From Phyllobacterium brassicacearum (GTDB lineage Bacteria > Pseudomonadota > Alphaproteobacteria > Rhizobiales > Rhizobiaceae): DNA of 64,000 nucleotides. A model generated the notes under the pieces. The model did not search any database and was not told where the DNA came from. It was given only the letters and a program-made list of their open reading frames with translations. The position numbers and the translations under genes are program-made. This document shows, piece after piece, positions 20,248 to 29,200 of this stretch (position 1 is its first letter; the number at the start of each line of letters is the position of its first letter). The DNA is taken from contig NZ_PGGO01000003.1 in assembly GCF_003010955.1 (NCBI RefSeq), forward strand, positions 248,001 through 312,000. Reading direction: 5' to 3'.

Positions 20248-20259
20248 AACCGAATGGTT
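20248..20259. promoter_or_regulatory. Palindrome at the start of the ArsR gene, probable operator
   Basis: AACCGAATGGTT has inverted AACC/GGTT arms around GAAT and ends two bases before the ATG of the ArsR-family gene, with a second AACCA half-site about 18 bp upstream. ArsR regulators of AHSA1-type genes commonly autoregulate through such sites; binding here is inference. Confidence 0.5.
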
Positions 20260-20261
20260 CA

Positions 20262-20633
20262 ATGCCAAAAATGACACCCGATCGATTAGACCATATCTTC
20301 TCCGCCCTGGCCGACCCGACACGCAGGGCAATCCTGGCGCGGCTAGCGCTCGGCACAACTTCAGTTTCAGAACTGGCTGAACCCTTCCAGATGTCCGGCC
20401 CTGCCGTCACCAAGCACCTCAAGGTCCTGGAACGGGCCGGCCTCATCATCCGCGGGCGAGAAGCCCAGTTCAGGCCATGCACCCTCGATGCAGCACCGTT
20501 GAAGGAAGCGACTGACTGGCTGGAGCGCTACCGGCGCTTCTGGGAGGAGAGTTTCGATCGCCTAGAGGAATATTTGCAGGAAGTGCAAACCAATGGAGAG
20601 AAAGATGTCCGAGGCAGCTCACGTGACAAATGA
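20262..20633 (+). CDS. ArsR-family transcriptional regulator
   Basis: A 123-residue winged-helix repressor. It has the ArsR core DHIFSALADPTRRAILARLA followed by the recognition helix segment MSGPAVTKHLKVLERAGLI. There is no metal-binding CxC in the usual alpha-3 position, so it belongs to the SdpR-like class that stands upstream of SRPBCC proteins. The SRPBCC gene starts inside its last codons (29-bp overlap), so the two are translated together. Confidence 0.9.
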   Translation: MPKMTPDRLDHIFSALADPTRRAILARLALGTTSVSELAEPFQMSGPAVTKHLKVLERAGLIIRGREAQFRPCTLDAAPLKEATDWLERYRRFWEESFDRLEEYLQEVQTNGEKDVRGSSRDK

Positions 20634-21078
20634 AACCGCCGGCCGCGTCCTGACCATCAAGCGTTTGTTCAACGCGCCACCCGCCTTCGTGTTTGATGCA
20701 TTTACCGATCCAAAGCGCATGCTGCAGTGGCTGGGCCCGCGCGACTACCCGGCGAGCTATGTGGAAGCGGACCTGCGGGTTGGCGGCAAATGGCGCGCTT
20801 GCCTCGACTCCGCTGCCACCGGCGAAAAGCTCTGGCATGGCGGCGTCTACCAGAAGATCGTGCCTGGCAGGCACCTTGCCTTCACCTTCGCCTGGGATCA
20901 GGAGAACGGTACCGCCGGTCTGGAAACCTTGGTCGACATCACCTTCGAGCGGCAGCACGACAAGACCCTGATGACGTTCCGTCAGAGCATCTTCGATACG
21001 TCTGAAAATTGCCGCTGCCATGGGCAGGGCTGGAACAGCGCCTTCGACCGCCTCGAGGAACTGCTAGCGCAGGACTAA
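20605..21078 (+). CDS. SRPBCC (AHSA1-like) domain protein
   Basis: A 157-residue protein of the START/Bet v1-like fold. It begins with the pattern VLTIKRLFNAPPAFVFDAFTD, then WLGPRDY and the C-terminal GWNSAFDRLEELL helix, all typical of the AHSA1 family. I chose the ATG at 20605 because GGAGAGAAAG directly precedes it; the upstream ATG at 20593 would itself contain that site. No enzyme activity can be assigned. It belongs to an ArsR-AHSA1-DUF899 unit. Confidence 0.85.
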   Translation: MSEAAHVTNETAGRVLTIKRLFNAPPAFVFDAFTDPKRMLQWLGPRDYPASYVEADLRVGGKWRACLDSAATGEKLWHGGVYQKIVPGRHLAFTFAWDQENGTAGLETLVDITFERQHDKTLMTFRQSIFDTSENCRCHGQGWNSAFDRLEELLAQD

Positions 21079-21128
21079 CCGCGAAGTGTGTCAGCATTCC
21101 CATTGAGGATCCGCAACAGGAGGAAGCC

Positions 21129-21904
21129 ATGCAACATGAGATCGCATCACGGGACGAATGGTTGAAGGCGCGGACCGCGCTGCTGGCCAGAGAAAAGGCC
21201 TTCACCAAGGCCCAGGAAGAAATGAGCGCACAGCGGCGGGCCCTGCCTTGGGTCAAGATCGACAAGGAATACGTCTTCGACAGCCGGTCGGGAAAAGTGA
21301 CACTTGCCGAACTGTTCGACGGCCGCAGCCAGCTTTTCATCAAACACTTCATGATGGGGCCTGGCCAGGAGCAGCAATGCGTTGGCTGCTCGCTTGAGGT
21401 TGACCATGTCGAGGGTCTACTGGCTCACCTGGAAAACCACGACGTCTCTTATGTAGCGGTCGCCCGGGCACCGATCGGCGAGATCGAGGCATTGCGCAAG
21501 GCCATGGGCTGGCGCTTCCCCTGGGTCTCTTCCTTCCACAGCGACTTCAACTATGACTTCAACGTATCCTTTACGCCGAAGGAAATGGCGGAAGAGCAGG
21601 CGTTCTATAATTACGAGTACATGGACACCGGCCTCGAAGACCTTTCTGGCGACAGCGTGTTTTACAAGGACAAGGACGGTCAGATATTCCACACTATTCG
21701 GCATTTAATCGCGGTGGCGAGCAATTCCTCGGGATCTACGGCTATCTCGACGTCATGCCCAAGGGCCGCAATGAACCCGGGCCGCACCATAACCTCGTAG
21801 ACTGGGCCCGCCCATGGACGATGTATGGCAAGGGCGGCACTGTCGCCAACACTGGCCGATATCACGCATCCGGCTGCGCCTGTGGCGCACACGCGGCTGA
21901 GTGA
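21129..21904 (+). pseudogene. DUF899 (thioredoxin-like) gene with one-base frameshift
   Basis: Starts at the ATG at 21129 after a strong AGGAGGAAG site. The thioredoxin-like DUF899 body is clear (LPWVKIDKEYVFD, KHFMMGPGQEQQCVGCS, FPWVSSFHSDFNYDFNVSF). At about 21693 the frame breaks: the next frame continues with TYSAFNRGGEQFLGIYGYLD, DWARPW and ends at 21904, where the TGA overlaps the ATG of the next gene. The length is two bases over a multiple of three, so one missing base restores a normal 258-residue protein. Without repair the frame runs to 21800 with an unrelated tail. Real decay and a base-calling error both fit. Confidence 0.8.
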
Positions 21905-22158
21905 TGTGCTGTGCTATTGGAGCCTTGCTCCTCGCCCTCATCACCGCATGGCGAACAGGGTCGAGGACCCTGTTCGCCTGGCTGCCGGGCGCGCGGACAT
22001 CCATCGGCTTTGGTGCCGCTGCCATCGCTCTGGTCGCAGGTTCAGTTATAATGGTTGAGCATGTCTCGCATTATGCCGCCCGCGCGCAAGCCAGCGGGCG
22101 GGCAGTTTTTGCCGAGTTTATATCTCAACCGATCTGCGGCGGCAGAACTGCAAATTAA
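21904..22158 (+). CDS. Small membrane protein coupled to DUF899
   Basis: An 84-residue protein with two hydrophobic segments (CCAIGALLLALITAW and IGFGAAAIALVAGSVIM). The ATG overlaps the stop of the repaired DUF899 frame (TGATG at 21902-21906), which supports both the frame repair and translational coupling. It is followed within two bases by a strong terminator. Family not recognised. Confidence 0.6.
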   Translation: MCCAIGALLLALITAWRTGSRTLFAWLPGARTSIGFGAAAIALVAGSVIMVEHVSHYAARAQASGRAVFAEFISQPICGGRTAN

Positions 22159-22159
22159 A

Positions 22160-22190
22160 GGGCCCGGAACAACGTCCCGGGCCCTTCTCT
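22160..22190. terminator. Bidirectional intrinsic terminator
   Basis: GGGCCCGG (22160-22167) pairs perfectly with CCGGGCCC (22177-22184) around a 9-base loop. T-rich DNA follows on the plus side, and A/T-rich sequence flanks the other end, so it can end both the plus-strand DUF899 unit and the convergent exporter gene. Confidence 0.75.
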
Positions 22191-22215
22191 TGGTATCTGA
22201 CGGAGGATCAGATTT

Positions 22216-23424
22216 TTACTCGGCAGCAGCTTCCGCCTCGATGACACGCCGGCAGCCGATCGTTGCCTGTGTGAGTATGAAGGCACCCACAGCGCACAGC
22301 GCAATGCCAGCTGCCATGGGCAAGGCCGTACCGTCAAAGAACAGGCTGGCAATCACCATGGCAATGGCTGAGGTCACAAAGTGCAATGTGCCCATCAATG
22401 CCGAAGCGGTACCGGCAATCTCGCCGTGATCTTCAAGCGCAAGCACTGCCGACGTGGGGATGACCAGTCCGAGGAAACCGTAGCCAACGAACAGGAATAC
22501 CGCCATCACCGGCAGCTGGTTGAAGCCCAGCCCCATCACGACAACCATCGCCGCCATTGTCAGCGAGAATGCTGTCACGGCCAGACGCATCACGCGGATC
22601 AGGCCGAACCTGTCGCCGAGCCAACCGGTCAACTGCGACACCGTGAAGAACGAAACCGCATTGATCGAGAAGGCCATGCTGTATTGGGTCGGCGTCAGGC
22701 CATAGTGATCGATCAACACGAACGGCGAGTTCGCCAGATAGACCAGAAAGCTTGAAATACCGAGGCCACCGATGAAGGTCAGCGTCAGGAAGTTGCGGTC
22801 GCCGAGCAGAAGGCGATAGGCAGCCATGGCGCTTCCAAGACCGCTTTCCGCGCGGGCATCCCGTGGACGGGTTTCCTTTAGCTGTGTCGAAAGCAGGATC
22901 AAGCCGATGAAGGCAGCAATCATCACTGCCCAGAACACGCCACGCCAGCCGTAGAATTCAATGACGGCGCTGCCCGTGAGCGGAGCAAGAATGGGCGAGA
23001 TGCTGAAGACAAGCATCAGCAACGACATCAGCCGCGCTGCCTGCACGCCCGTATGCATATCCCGAACGATAGCGCGCGGAATAACCATGCCTGCCGCACC
23101 ACCGATGCCCTGGAGAAAGCGGAAAGCGATCAGGGTCTCGATATCGCTTGCCAGAGCACAACCGATACTGGCCAGCGCGAACAGGCCAATCCCGATATAG
23201 AGCGGCGCCTTGCGGCCCCACATATCGGACATCGGCCCATAAAACAGCTGGAAGATCGCGAATGAAATGAAGAAGGCCAACAGGCTCAACTGCACGACAT
23301 GATTCTCCGCGCTCAATTCCTTGCCAATCGAAGGCATGGCCGGGAGATACATGTCGATCGCGAAGGGCCCGATCGCAGTCAGGAGACCAAGGATGAGGGC
23401 AGTACGAAAGAAGGAGCTCGTCAT
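22216..23424 (-). CDS. Bcr/CflA-type MFS multidrug exporter
   Basis: A 402-residue major facilitator with 12 predicted hydrophobic segments. It opens with the Bcr/CflA signature TAIGPFAIDMYLPAMPSI and has the loop motif GPMSDMWGRKAPL and the RFLQGIGGAAGMVIPRAIVRD segment of drug/H+ antiporters. It lies opposite a TetR gene across a 208-bp region with a palindrome, so it is probably repressed by that regulator. The exported drug is unknown. Confidence 0.92.
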   Translation of the reverse strand: MTSSFFRTALILGLLTAIGPFAIDMYLPAMPSIGKELSAENHVVQLSLLAFFISFAIFQLFYGPMSDMWGRKAPLYIGIGLFALASIGCALASDIETLIAFRFLQGIGGAAGMVIPRAIVRDMHTGVQAARLMSLLMLVFSISPILAPLTGSAVIEFYGWRGVFWAVMIAAFIGLILLSTQLKETRPRDARAESGLGSAMAAYRLLLGDRNFLTLTFIGGLGISSFLVYLANSPFVLIDHYGLTPTQYSMAFSINAVSFFTVSQLTGWLGDRFGLIRVMRLAVTAFSLTMAAMVVVMGLGFNQLPVMAVFLFVGYGFLGLVIPTSAVLALEDHGEIAGTASALMGTLHFVTSAIAMVIASLFFDGTALPMAAGIALCAVGAFILTQATIGCRRVIEAEAAAE

Positions 23425-23587
23425 GATGAACGTCTTTCAGGAAACTGTAGCGCAGCCGAATTGCCTCAGCGCCACATTGCTCTCAGGAGAGGTTGATATC
23501 GGGGTCGTCAGGTGGAGCGCACGGGCTTGGGAGGACTGTGCTCTCGCTTAAAAAGCCGTGTCAAAGATTTTGGACACAGATGTCAAT

Positions 23588-23605
23588 TTAGACACCATTG
23601 TCTAA
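23588..23605. promoter_or_regulatory. Palindromic operator between the exporter and tetR genes
   Basis: TTAGACA-CCAT-TGTCTAA is a perfect 7-bp inverted repeat 27 bp before the TetR start. Further TGTC/GACA half-sites lie at 23560-23594 (for example TGTCAATTTAGACA). Spacing and symmetry suit a TetR dimer; binding is inference. Confidence 0.7.
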
Positions 23606-23632
23606 AACGTCAACACGCATTATCTTGGCTGT

Positions 23633-24334
23633 ATGAAAAATCGCTATGAACCAGCTCTCAGGGCAACAGGCCACACTCAACGCGGCCAATGTGCAAAACG
23701 CCTTTCGATACTCGACGCCGCTGCGCACGTGTTTTGCCGAGAGGGATTTTCTGGGGCGAGTATAGATGAGATAGCCGTAGCGGCCTGCGTTTCACGCCAG
23801 ACTATATACAATCATTATCGTGAAAAGGAAACGCTCTTCACCGCCGTTGTCGAAGACGTCATGGATCGCGCCAATGCCATGCTTTACTCGATATTGGCGA
23901 CGTTTCCGGACAAATCCGATAACATTGAAGATGACTTGACTGCCTTCGCCGTGCGCTTGAGCAAAAATTGCCTCTGCAACCAGGACGGAAAGTTCCTGCG
24001 CAAGCTCGTGCAGTCGGAAGGCGAACGCTATCCGCATCTCTTTGAAGCATGGCGTCAACATGGCCCGGGCAAGATCAGCTCGGCCCTCGGCGCACTCTTT
24101 TCGCGGCTGTGCCACAAAGGCGTTTTGCAAATTGACGATTTCGATCTCGCCGCCCGCCAGTTTCTGGCGCTCGTGAATGCAGACTTGCAGATGATCAGTC
24201 TTTTTGGCGGAACCCCAACCGATGAGGAACTGGAGAGCGCAGCGCGCAATGCAGTTCAAACATTCCTGCGTGCCTACGGCAAGCCAGCAGGAACGAGTAT
24301 TGCTCAACCGCCATCACTTGCCGTTGTTAGCTAG
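23633..24334 (+). CDS. TetR-family transcriptional regulator
   Basis: A 233-residue regulator. The N-terminal TetR helix-turn-helix is clear: RLSILDAAAHVFCREGFSGAS, then IDEIAVAACVSRQTIYNHYREKETLF. The C-terminal half resembles the AcrR type ligand domain (FGGTPTDEELESAARNAVQTFL). It is divergent from the Bcr/CflA exporter and most likely controls it and itself through the palindrome at 23588-23605. The ATG at 23633 has no strong ribosome site. Confidence 0.9.
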   Translation: MKNRYEPALRATGHTQRGQCAKRLSILDAAAHVFCREGFSGASIDEIAVAACVSRQTIYNHYREKETLFTAVVEDVMDRANAMLYSILATFPDKSDNIEDDLTAFAVRLSKNCLCNQDGKFLRKLVQSEGERYPHLFEAWRQHGPGKISSALGALFSRLCHKGVLQIDDFDLAARQFLALVNADLQMISLFGGTPTDEELESAARNAVQTFLRAYGKPAGTSIAQPPSLAVVS

Positions 24335-24563
24335 GATCGGGACTCGAATCCTGGACGAAGATTGTCCCCGCGAACCAACGTCAGAATTGCCTTAGAAGTG
24401 AATTGGATTACGCCTTCCGACCTTCCCGGGGGCGTGGACAACACTTAATTTAAACATGCGGCTGACAAGCAGTCGCAATTGCGTTAGCCATGCGCCATAA
24501 TGATTGAATGACGGTTGCCATCTCCGCTTGACAGGGAGGGGTGAATCCATGGGATAAGAATGC

Positions 24564-25145
24564 ATGCCACAAGATATGATCCGCTACGATATACTTGCCC
24601 AGGAAGCGCTACGCGGCGTGATCCGCAAAGTGCTTGGCGAAGTCGCCAAGGCAGGTCTTCCGGGCAATCATCATTTCTTTGTCACCTTCCTCACAGGTGC
24701 GCCTGGCGTTCGCATCTCGACCCGCTTGCATGAAAAATATCCGGAGCAGATGACCATCGTCCTCCAGCATCAATTCTGGGATCTTCAGGTCACGGATACA
24801 TTGTTTGAGGTTGGGCTCTCCTTCGGCGACGTGCCGGAACGGCTTGTTGTTCCCTTCTCTGCGATTCGCGGCTTCTACGATCCGTCAGTGAATTTCGAAC
24901 TCGAGTTCGACGTAGAGGTGGAAGAGACTGTCGGCGACAACGACCAGGGGATCACGAGCATTGCGCCGGCCCAGTCGATAGACAAGCCGAAAGTGGCAAC
25001 ACCGAGCGCCAAGCCGAAGCCACCTGTCAAAGCTGCAAAGAAGCCCGTGAAGCCCGGTGAGAAGCCTGACGCCGCATCGGATGAAAGTGGCGAAAAATCA
25101 TCCGCTTCTGTCGTGTCGCTGGATTCCTTCCGTAAGAAGAAATAG
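24564..25145 (+). CDS. sspB: SspB-alpha, ClpXP adaptor for tmRNA-tagged proteins
   Basis: Adaptor that binds the ssrA tag and hands tagged proteins to ClpXP. The 193 residues hold the SspB-fold domain (about 1-120: MIRYDILAQEALRGVIRKVL, FFVTFLT, IVLQHQFWDL), a long Lys/Pro/Ala-rich flexible linker, and the C-terminal ClpX-binding peptide VVSLDSFRKKK. This is the alphaproteobacterial form. It matches the tag ANDNYAEARLAA encoded at 20009-20047. It is followed in close spacing by a DUF4169 gene and a ribbon-helix-helix gene. Confidence 0.93.
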   Translation: MPQDMIRYDILAQEALRGVIRKVLGEVAKAGLPGNHHFFVTFLTGAPGVRISTRLHEKYPEQMTIVLQHQFWDLQVTDTLFEVGLSFGDVPERLVVPFSAIRGFYDPSVNFELEFDVEVEETVGDNDQGITSIAPAQSIDKPKVATPSAKPKPPVKAAKKPVKPGEKPDAASDESGEKSSASVVSLDSFRKKK

Positions 25146-25151
25146 CCCGCG

Positions 25152-25370
25152 ATGGCCGAAATCATCAATCTTCGACTGGCCAAGAAGCGGAAGTCAAAAG
25201 ACGTGAAAGACAAGACCGCAGAGCAAAACCGCATTCTGTCCGGCCGCACCAAGGCTGAAAAACAGTTTGAGCGCAATGCCAAACGAAAGTCGGCGCGCTT
25301 TCTTGACGATAATCGCCTCGAACGGAGCGATGCACAGAAGACCACAGAATCCGATACGGACGGCAAGTGA
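25152..25370 (+). CDS. DUF4169 small basic protein
   Basis: A 72-residue, strongly charged protein starting AEIINLRLAKKRKSKD, with many Lys/Arg residues and the FERNAKRKSARFLDDNRL helix typical of DUF4169. It begins 6 bp after sspB and its stop overlaps the next start (GTGA at 25367-25370). The sspB-DUF4169-RHH order recurs in rhizobia. Function unknown. Confidence 0.85.
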   Translation: MAEIINLRLAKKRKSKDVKDKTAEQNRILSGRTKAEKQFERNAKRKSARFLDDNRLERSDAQKTTESDTDGK

Positions 25371-25597
25371 GCCTCGTTCGCAAACGATCTGTCACCATCC
25401 ACGGACATCGCACCAGTTTCTCGCTCGAGGATGCGTTCTACGACATCATAGCGTCTATTGCCGAGAGCCGGAGTATTCCCTTGGCAAGTCTCATTGCAGA
25501 GATCGATGAGAACCGCGACCGCAATGCCAATCTTTCGTCAGCGTTGCGGATCTATGCCCTCGATTGGGCAAGAAACAACACCAGCAATCGCTCATAG
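25367..25597 (+). CDS. Ribbon-helix-helix domain protein
   Basis: A 76-residue protein (GTG start) with the pattern VRKRSVTIHGHRTSFSLEDAFYDIIASIAESRSIPLASLIAEID, a single ribbon-helix-helix domain of the RHH_4 type, followed by the AL.IYALDWAR helix. It may bind DNA, but such proteins in Rhizobiales have no firm assignment. Translationally coupled to the DUF4169 gene. Confidence 0.8.
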   Translation: MSLVRKRSVTIHGHRTSFSLEDAFYDIIASIAESRSIPLASLIAEIDENRDRNANLSSALRIYALDWARNNTSNRS

Positions 25598-25731
25598 GTC
25601 CTGATTTTGATTCATGAATCGACCACGGGAATATTAAGCTGGAAGCAATCGAAAAAATTTTTCCGCAATGTCGGAACGGCAAGTTCTCATACGTCTTTCA
25701 GATAGTGCAAACCGCGATGAAAGGGAAAGCG

Positions 25732-26214
25732 ATGCCTGCCAAACAGAAGATCACCCCCTGCCTTTGGTTCGATGGAAACGCCGAAGAGGCAATGGATTTT
25801 TACATGTCCATTTTCGAGGACAGCAAAATTCTTAATAAGATGAACTGGGGAAAAGAGGGGGGTGCCAAGGAAGGCTCGCTGCTCGTCGCCACGTTCCAGC
25901 TAGCAGGTCAGGAATATATCGCTTTGAATGGCGGCCCGGAATTCAAATTTACCGAGGGTATTTCGCTCTCCATTGATTGTGATACACAGGAAGAAGTGGA
26001 TAGCCTGACCGAAAAACTGACGGCCGGTGGCGGGGAAGTTCGCCCCTGCAGTTGGGTTAAGGACAAATTCGGCCTGTCATGGCAGATCGTTCCTACTATT
26101 CTTCCCGAAATGCTGCGGGACAAGGACCAGGCGAAAGCCGACCGTGTCATGGCAGCGATGATGAAGATGTATAAAATCGATATCCAGAAACTCAAAGAGG
26201 CCTACAACGGCTAA
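25732..26214 (+). CDS. PhnB-like VOC-superfamily protein
   Basis: A 160-residue protein that opens MPAKQKITPCLWFDGNAEEAMDFY, the classic start of the PhnB/3-demethylubiquinone-9 3-methyltransferase-like VOC family. It also has SWVKDKFGLSWQIVP and the C-terminal MMKMYKIDIQKLKEAY. I chose the ATG at 25732 behind AAAGGGAAAG; upstream in-frame starts at 25705 and 25717 are less likely. The methyltransferase name attached to this family is not supported by experiment; the role is unknown. Confidence 0.85.
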   Translation: MPAKQKITPCLWFDGNAEEAMDFYMSIFEDSKILNKMNWGKEGGAKEGSLLVATFQLAGQEYIALNGGPEFKFTEGISLSIDCDTQEEVDSLTEKLTAGGGEVRPCSWVKDKFGLSWQIVPTILPEMLRDKDQAKADRVMAAMMKMYKIDIQKLKEAYNG

Positions 26215-26271
26215 TAGAGCAATTGCAGTCCGCATTGGTCTTCCCACAGCGGGAGGCCAATGCTCGCCCGG

Positions 26272-29200
26272 CTACTGGATATTGGGTTCCAGGGACTTGG
26301 GTTCGAGCGTCTTCAGGAATTCGTCAACGGATTGCTTGTTGATGGTTCCTGCCCCTGGTGAGGGCGTTGCCGTTCCTCCCTGGTCCGGCTGCGGCGTCGC
26401 GGGCTGCGATTGTTCGAGTGCTTTTGCGGCAGCATCTTCAGCCGCCTTCTTCTCGGCTGCGGCGCGCTCTTCTGCTGCGCGCTTTTCCGCTTCGGCACGC
26501 TCAGCCGCTTCGCGCGCTTCCTGCTCCGCCTTGAGTCTGGCCTCCTCGGCCAGACGAACGCGCTCGTCCGCGCGTGCCTGATAGAGTTGCGTCTCGCGGC
26601 GCAATCGTTGCTTCTCGACAAGCGCCGCCTGCAATGTTTCGACCCGCTGTTGCTCCCGCTCCAGCGCCCGCTGGGTCAAGAATTGTTCAAGCGGCTGGCG
26701 GTTTAAGGCCAGTTTCGGATTATCCCACGGACCATTCAGCGTGAATTCGATAACAGGATCTGCTCCTGCCACCACTGCCGTGCCAGGATCGAAGGCAATG
26801 CGCCCCTGCGAGGCAACCGTCATATTCGGAAAATTCAATCGAAGGTCGGCAGCCAGCGTTGCACCATCGCTCCCGAGTTGAAATGTCGAGGTCCGCGCCA
26901 TGCCGCCAGCAATCGTAAAGGCGAATTCTGCAGCACCCGCCTTAAACGTGCCGGCATGCAGATATTTTCCGATTGTCCCGTTCAGCAACGCGGGTGTCAC
27001 GGGACCTTCCATTGCATCAGCGTCGGCCAAAATTGGTTTCAGGGCCGCCGGGTTGATCGCACTGATCGTAAGATCGCTGGCAGAGACCACCCCCGAACCT
27101 GCAACGGATTCCATCATCTCCGCAACCGAGGTGCCGGTCGCGTTGACGGACGCGGTAATTTTGGCCTTTCCCTTGAGGGGCGGCTCGCCTTCTGCTGGTT
27201 TGTAAAGCGCATCCAAAGCCGTTTGATCCAAGGTGAACTGACCGGTCGCAAGGCCCGTGCCGCTGGTATTGCGCAGTTCGAACATGCCATCGAAACGACC
27301 GCCCAACAGATCGCCCTTCGCCTCGTCCAGGCGCAGCGCACCGTCTTTCAAAGCAGCATTGGTCTGAAACTGGCTGATAGGGCCGAGCACGCCGGCGTCG
27401 GCCTCATCAGCGGTCACTTTCACATTGAAGCTTACTGGAAATAGCGGCGCAGCCGCAAAAACCTGTTTGGGCCATGGCGTCCGGCCATCGCCATCCAGTG
27501 CATCTCCACCAAGCACGAATTGTGCAACAGACGGAAGATCAAGCCTGGCAAGTTTCACGTCACCTTGAACAACCGGCACATCGTTCTCGATTGCCAGTCC
27601 CAGGCGCCCGCTCACCTTTGTGCCGCTCAACTGCCCGCTCAAATCAGGAAGCGTGAGCCTGCCTTTCGCTAGTTGAAAACTGCTGGCTAAATCGGCAGGC
27701 ATGCCGTTGCCAAATCCGGGCAGAGAATAGCCGGCCGTTGCGAGGTATCCTTCTAGATCGCCGGTCTTGATGGAAGCCCGCCCCTCGCCGGTCAAGCCAT
27801 CACCCGCATCACGGAAACCACCGTCGACGAGCGCCTGGCCGTCCGTCGCCTTCAGGGAGAGTTGGGTCTGCAGTCCCTCTTTCTCATTGCCTTTCAGCGC
27901 AAGATCAGCCTCGAGTTCTCCGGCGAGGCCGAGCGGCAAGGACGGAAGACCGATCAACGCCATCAGTGTTTCGGCTTGCCCGCTCCGCGCGTTCATGGTC
28001 AGTTCGAGCGTACGCAACTTGTCCGTGTTTTTCGTGGTTGTTCCGGACAGCGTTATATCCATCCCGCCGGTTTTACCGGCCGCGCTCAGCGAAAATTCAT
28101 CGGTTCCGGCCTTTGCACGCAAAGTGTTGGCAAGGACGGTGAGTTGCGTTTCCTGGAATAATCCGGGGAAATTGGCCGCATGCTCGTTCAGAGCCTTGAT
28201 AAACGGAAAATCCGGGATCCGCGTCGCAAGAGCCGAGATAAACGGGGCCAGGTCGTCCGCCAAGATCGTCGAATCAATGGAACCGGTGGGGTCGGCCTTG
28301 AACGGATCAAGCTTCCCGGTCGCAGTGATGGTCGCGCCGGCAACATTGCCGATTGTCAGCCGGTCAATATCGAAAACACCATCGCGCAGGCGGAAAGCCG
28401 TATCCAGCGATTCTGCGACCAATCCATCGTGGGTGACCGGACCCGCCTTCAAATGCACGTCGAGGTCCTGACCCTGCAATTGCGGTGAACGGCCGGCCGC
28501 TGGATTCGCAGGATTGCCAAAGATTGCGGCAAAGGCCGCGAGTGCATCGGCATCAAGCGCCCCGCCCTCAAGTGTCAGTTGCGTCAGTGGCAAAGATTCA
28601 CCCTTGGCACTTCTTACCAGCGAACCTTTGAGCGATGAACCACCCAGCGCCAACTCCAAATTGTCGACCTTCTGCAACTCATCGCGCAGGCTGACATCGC
28701 CGGAGAAGCCCGCGCCCGGCAGCCGCCGGATGGACTCATCGACAGAATCCGTGAGCCATGCTGCCAAACCGGAGGGCTGACGTGAGGCGACGAGCAGCTT
28801 TCCATCAAAACCGAAGTCCGTGCCAACCTGCAATACACCATTGGCCTCGAACTGCGTCCGGCCAGGCAATTCCGCCTTGAGCTGATTGATCGTCCATCCG
28901 TTTTCAGAAGGCGCGGCATCGATCGCCACGGAGCGGATCGTCGTGTCGCCGGCAACGATCGCCGGAAGTTTGAGGTCGATTGTGCCCGGAATCGTCGGTA
29001 TCGGCAGTTGATCCATCAGGCGCCGGAAGACGCCAAGTCGCGCTGCAGCCGTTACAGCTCTCGCCTTCGTACCGTTGGCTTGTTCCTTGCCATTATCGAA
29101 CGTGACTTGCTGGCCATCGGCCCTGACCTCAAAACGCGGATCGCTGCCATAGTCGAACAGCGCGTTGCCATTGACGACATAGGGGTCGTCGGGAGCACCC

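Noticed and set aside
24330-24360. tRNA T-arm-like string GACTCGAATCC
   Set aside because: The flanking bases do not form a T-stem and no acceptor or anticodon stem is found around it.
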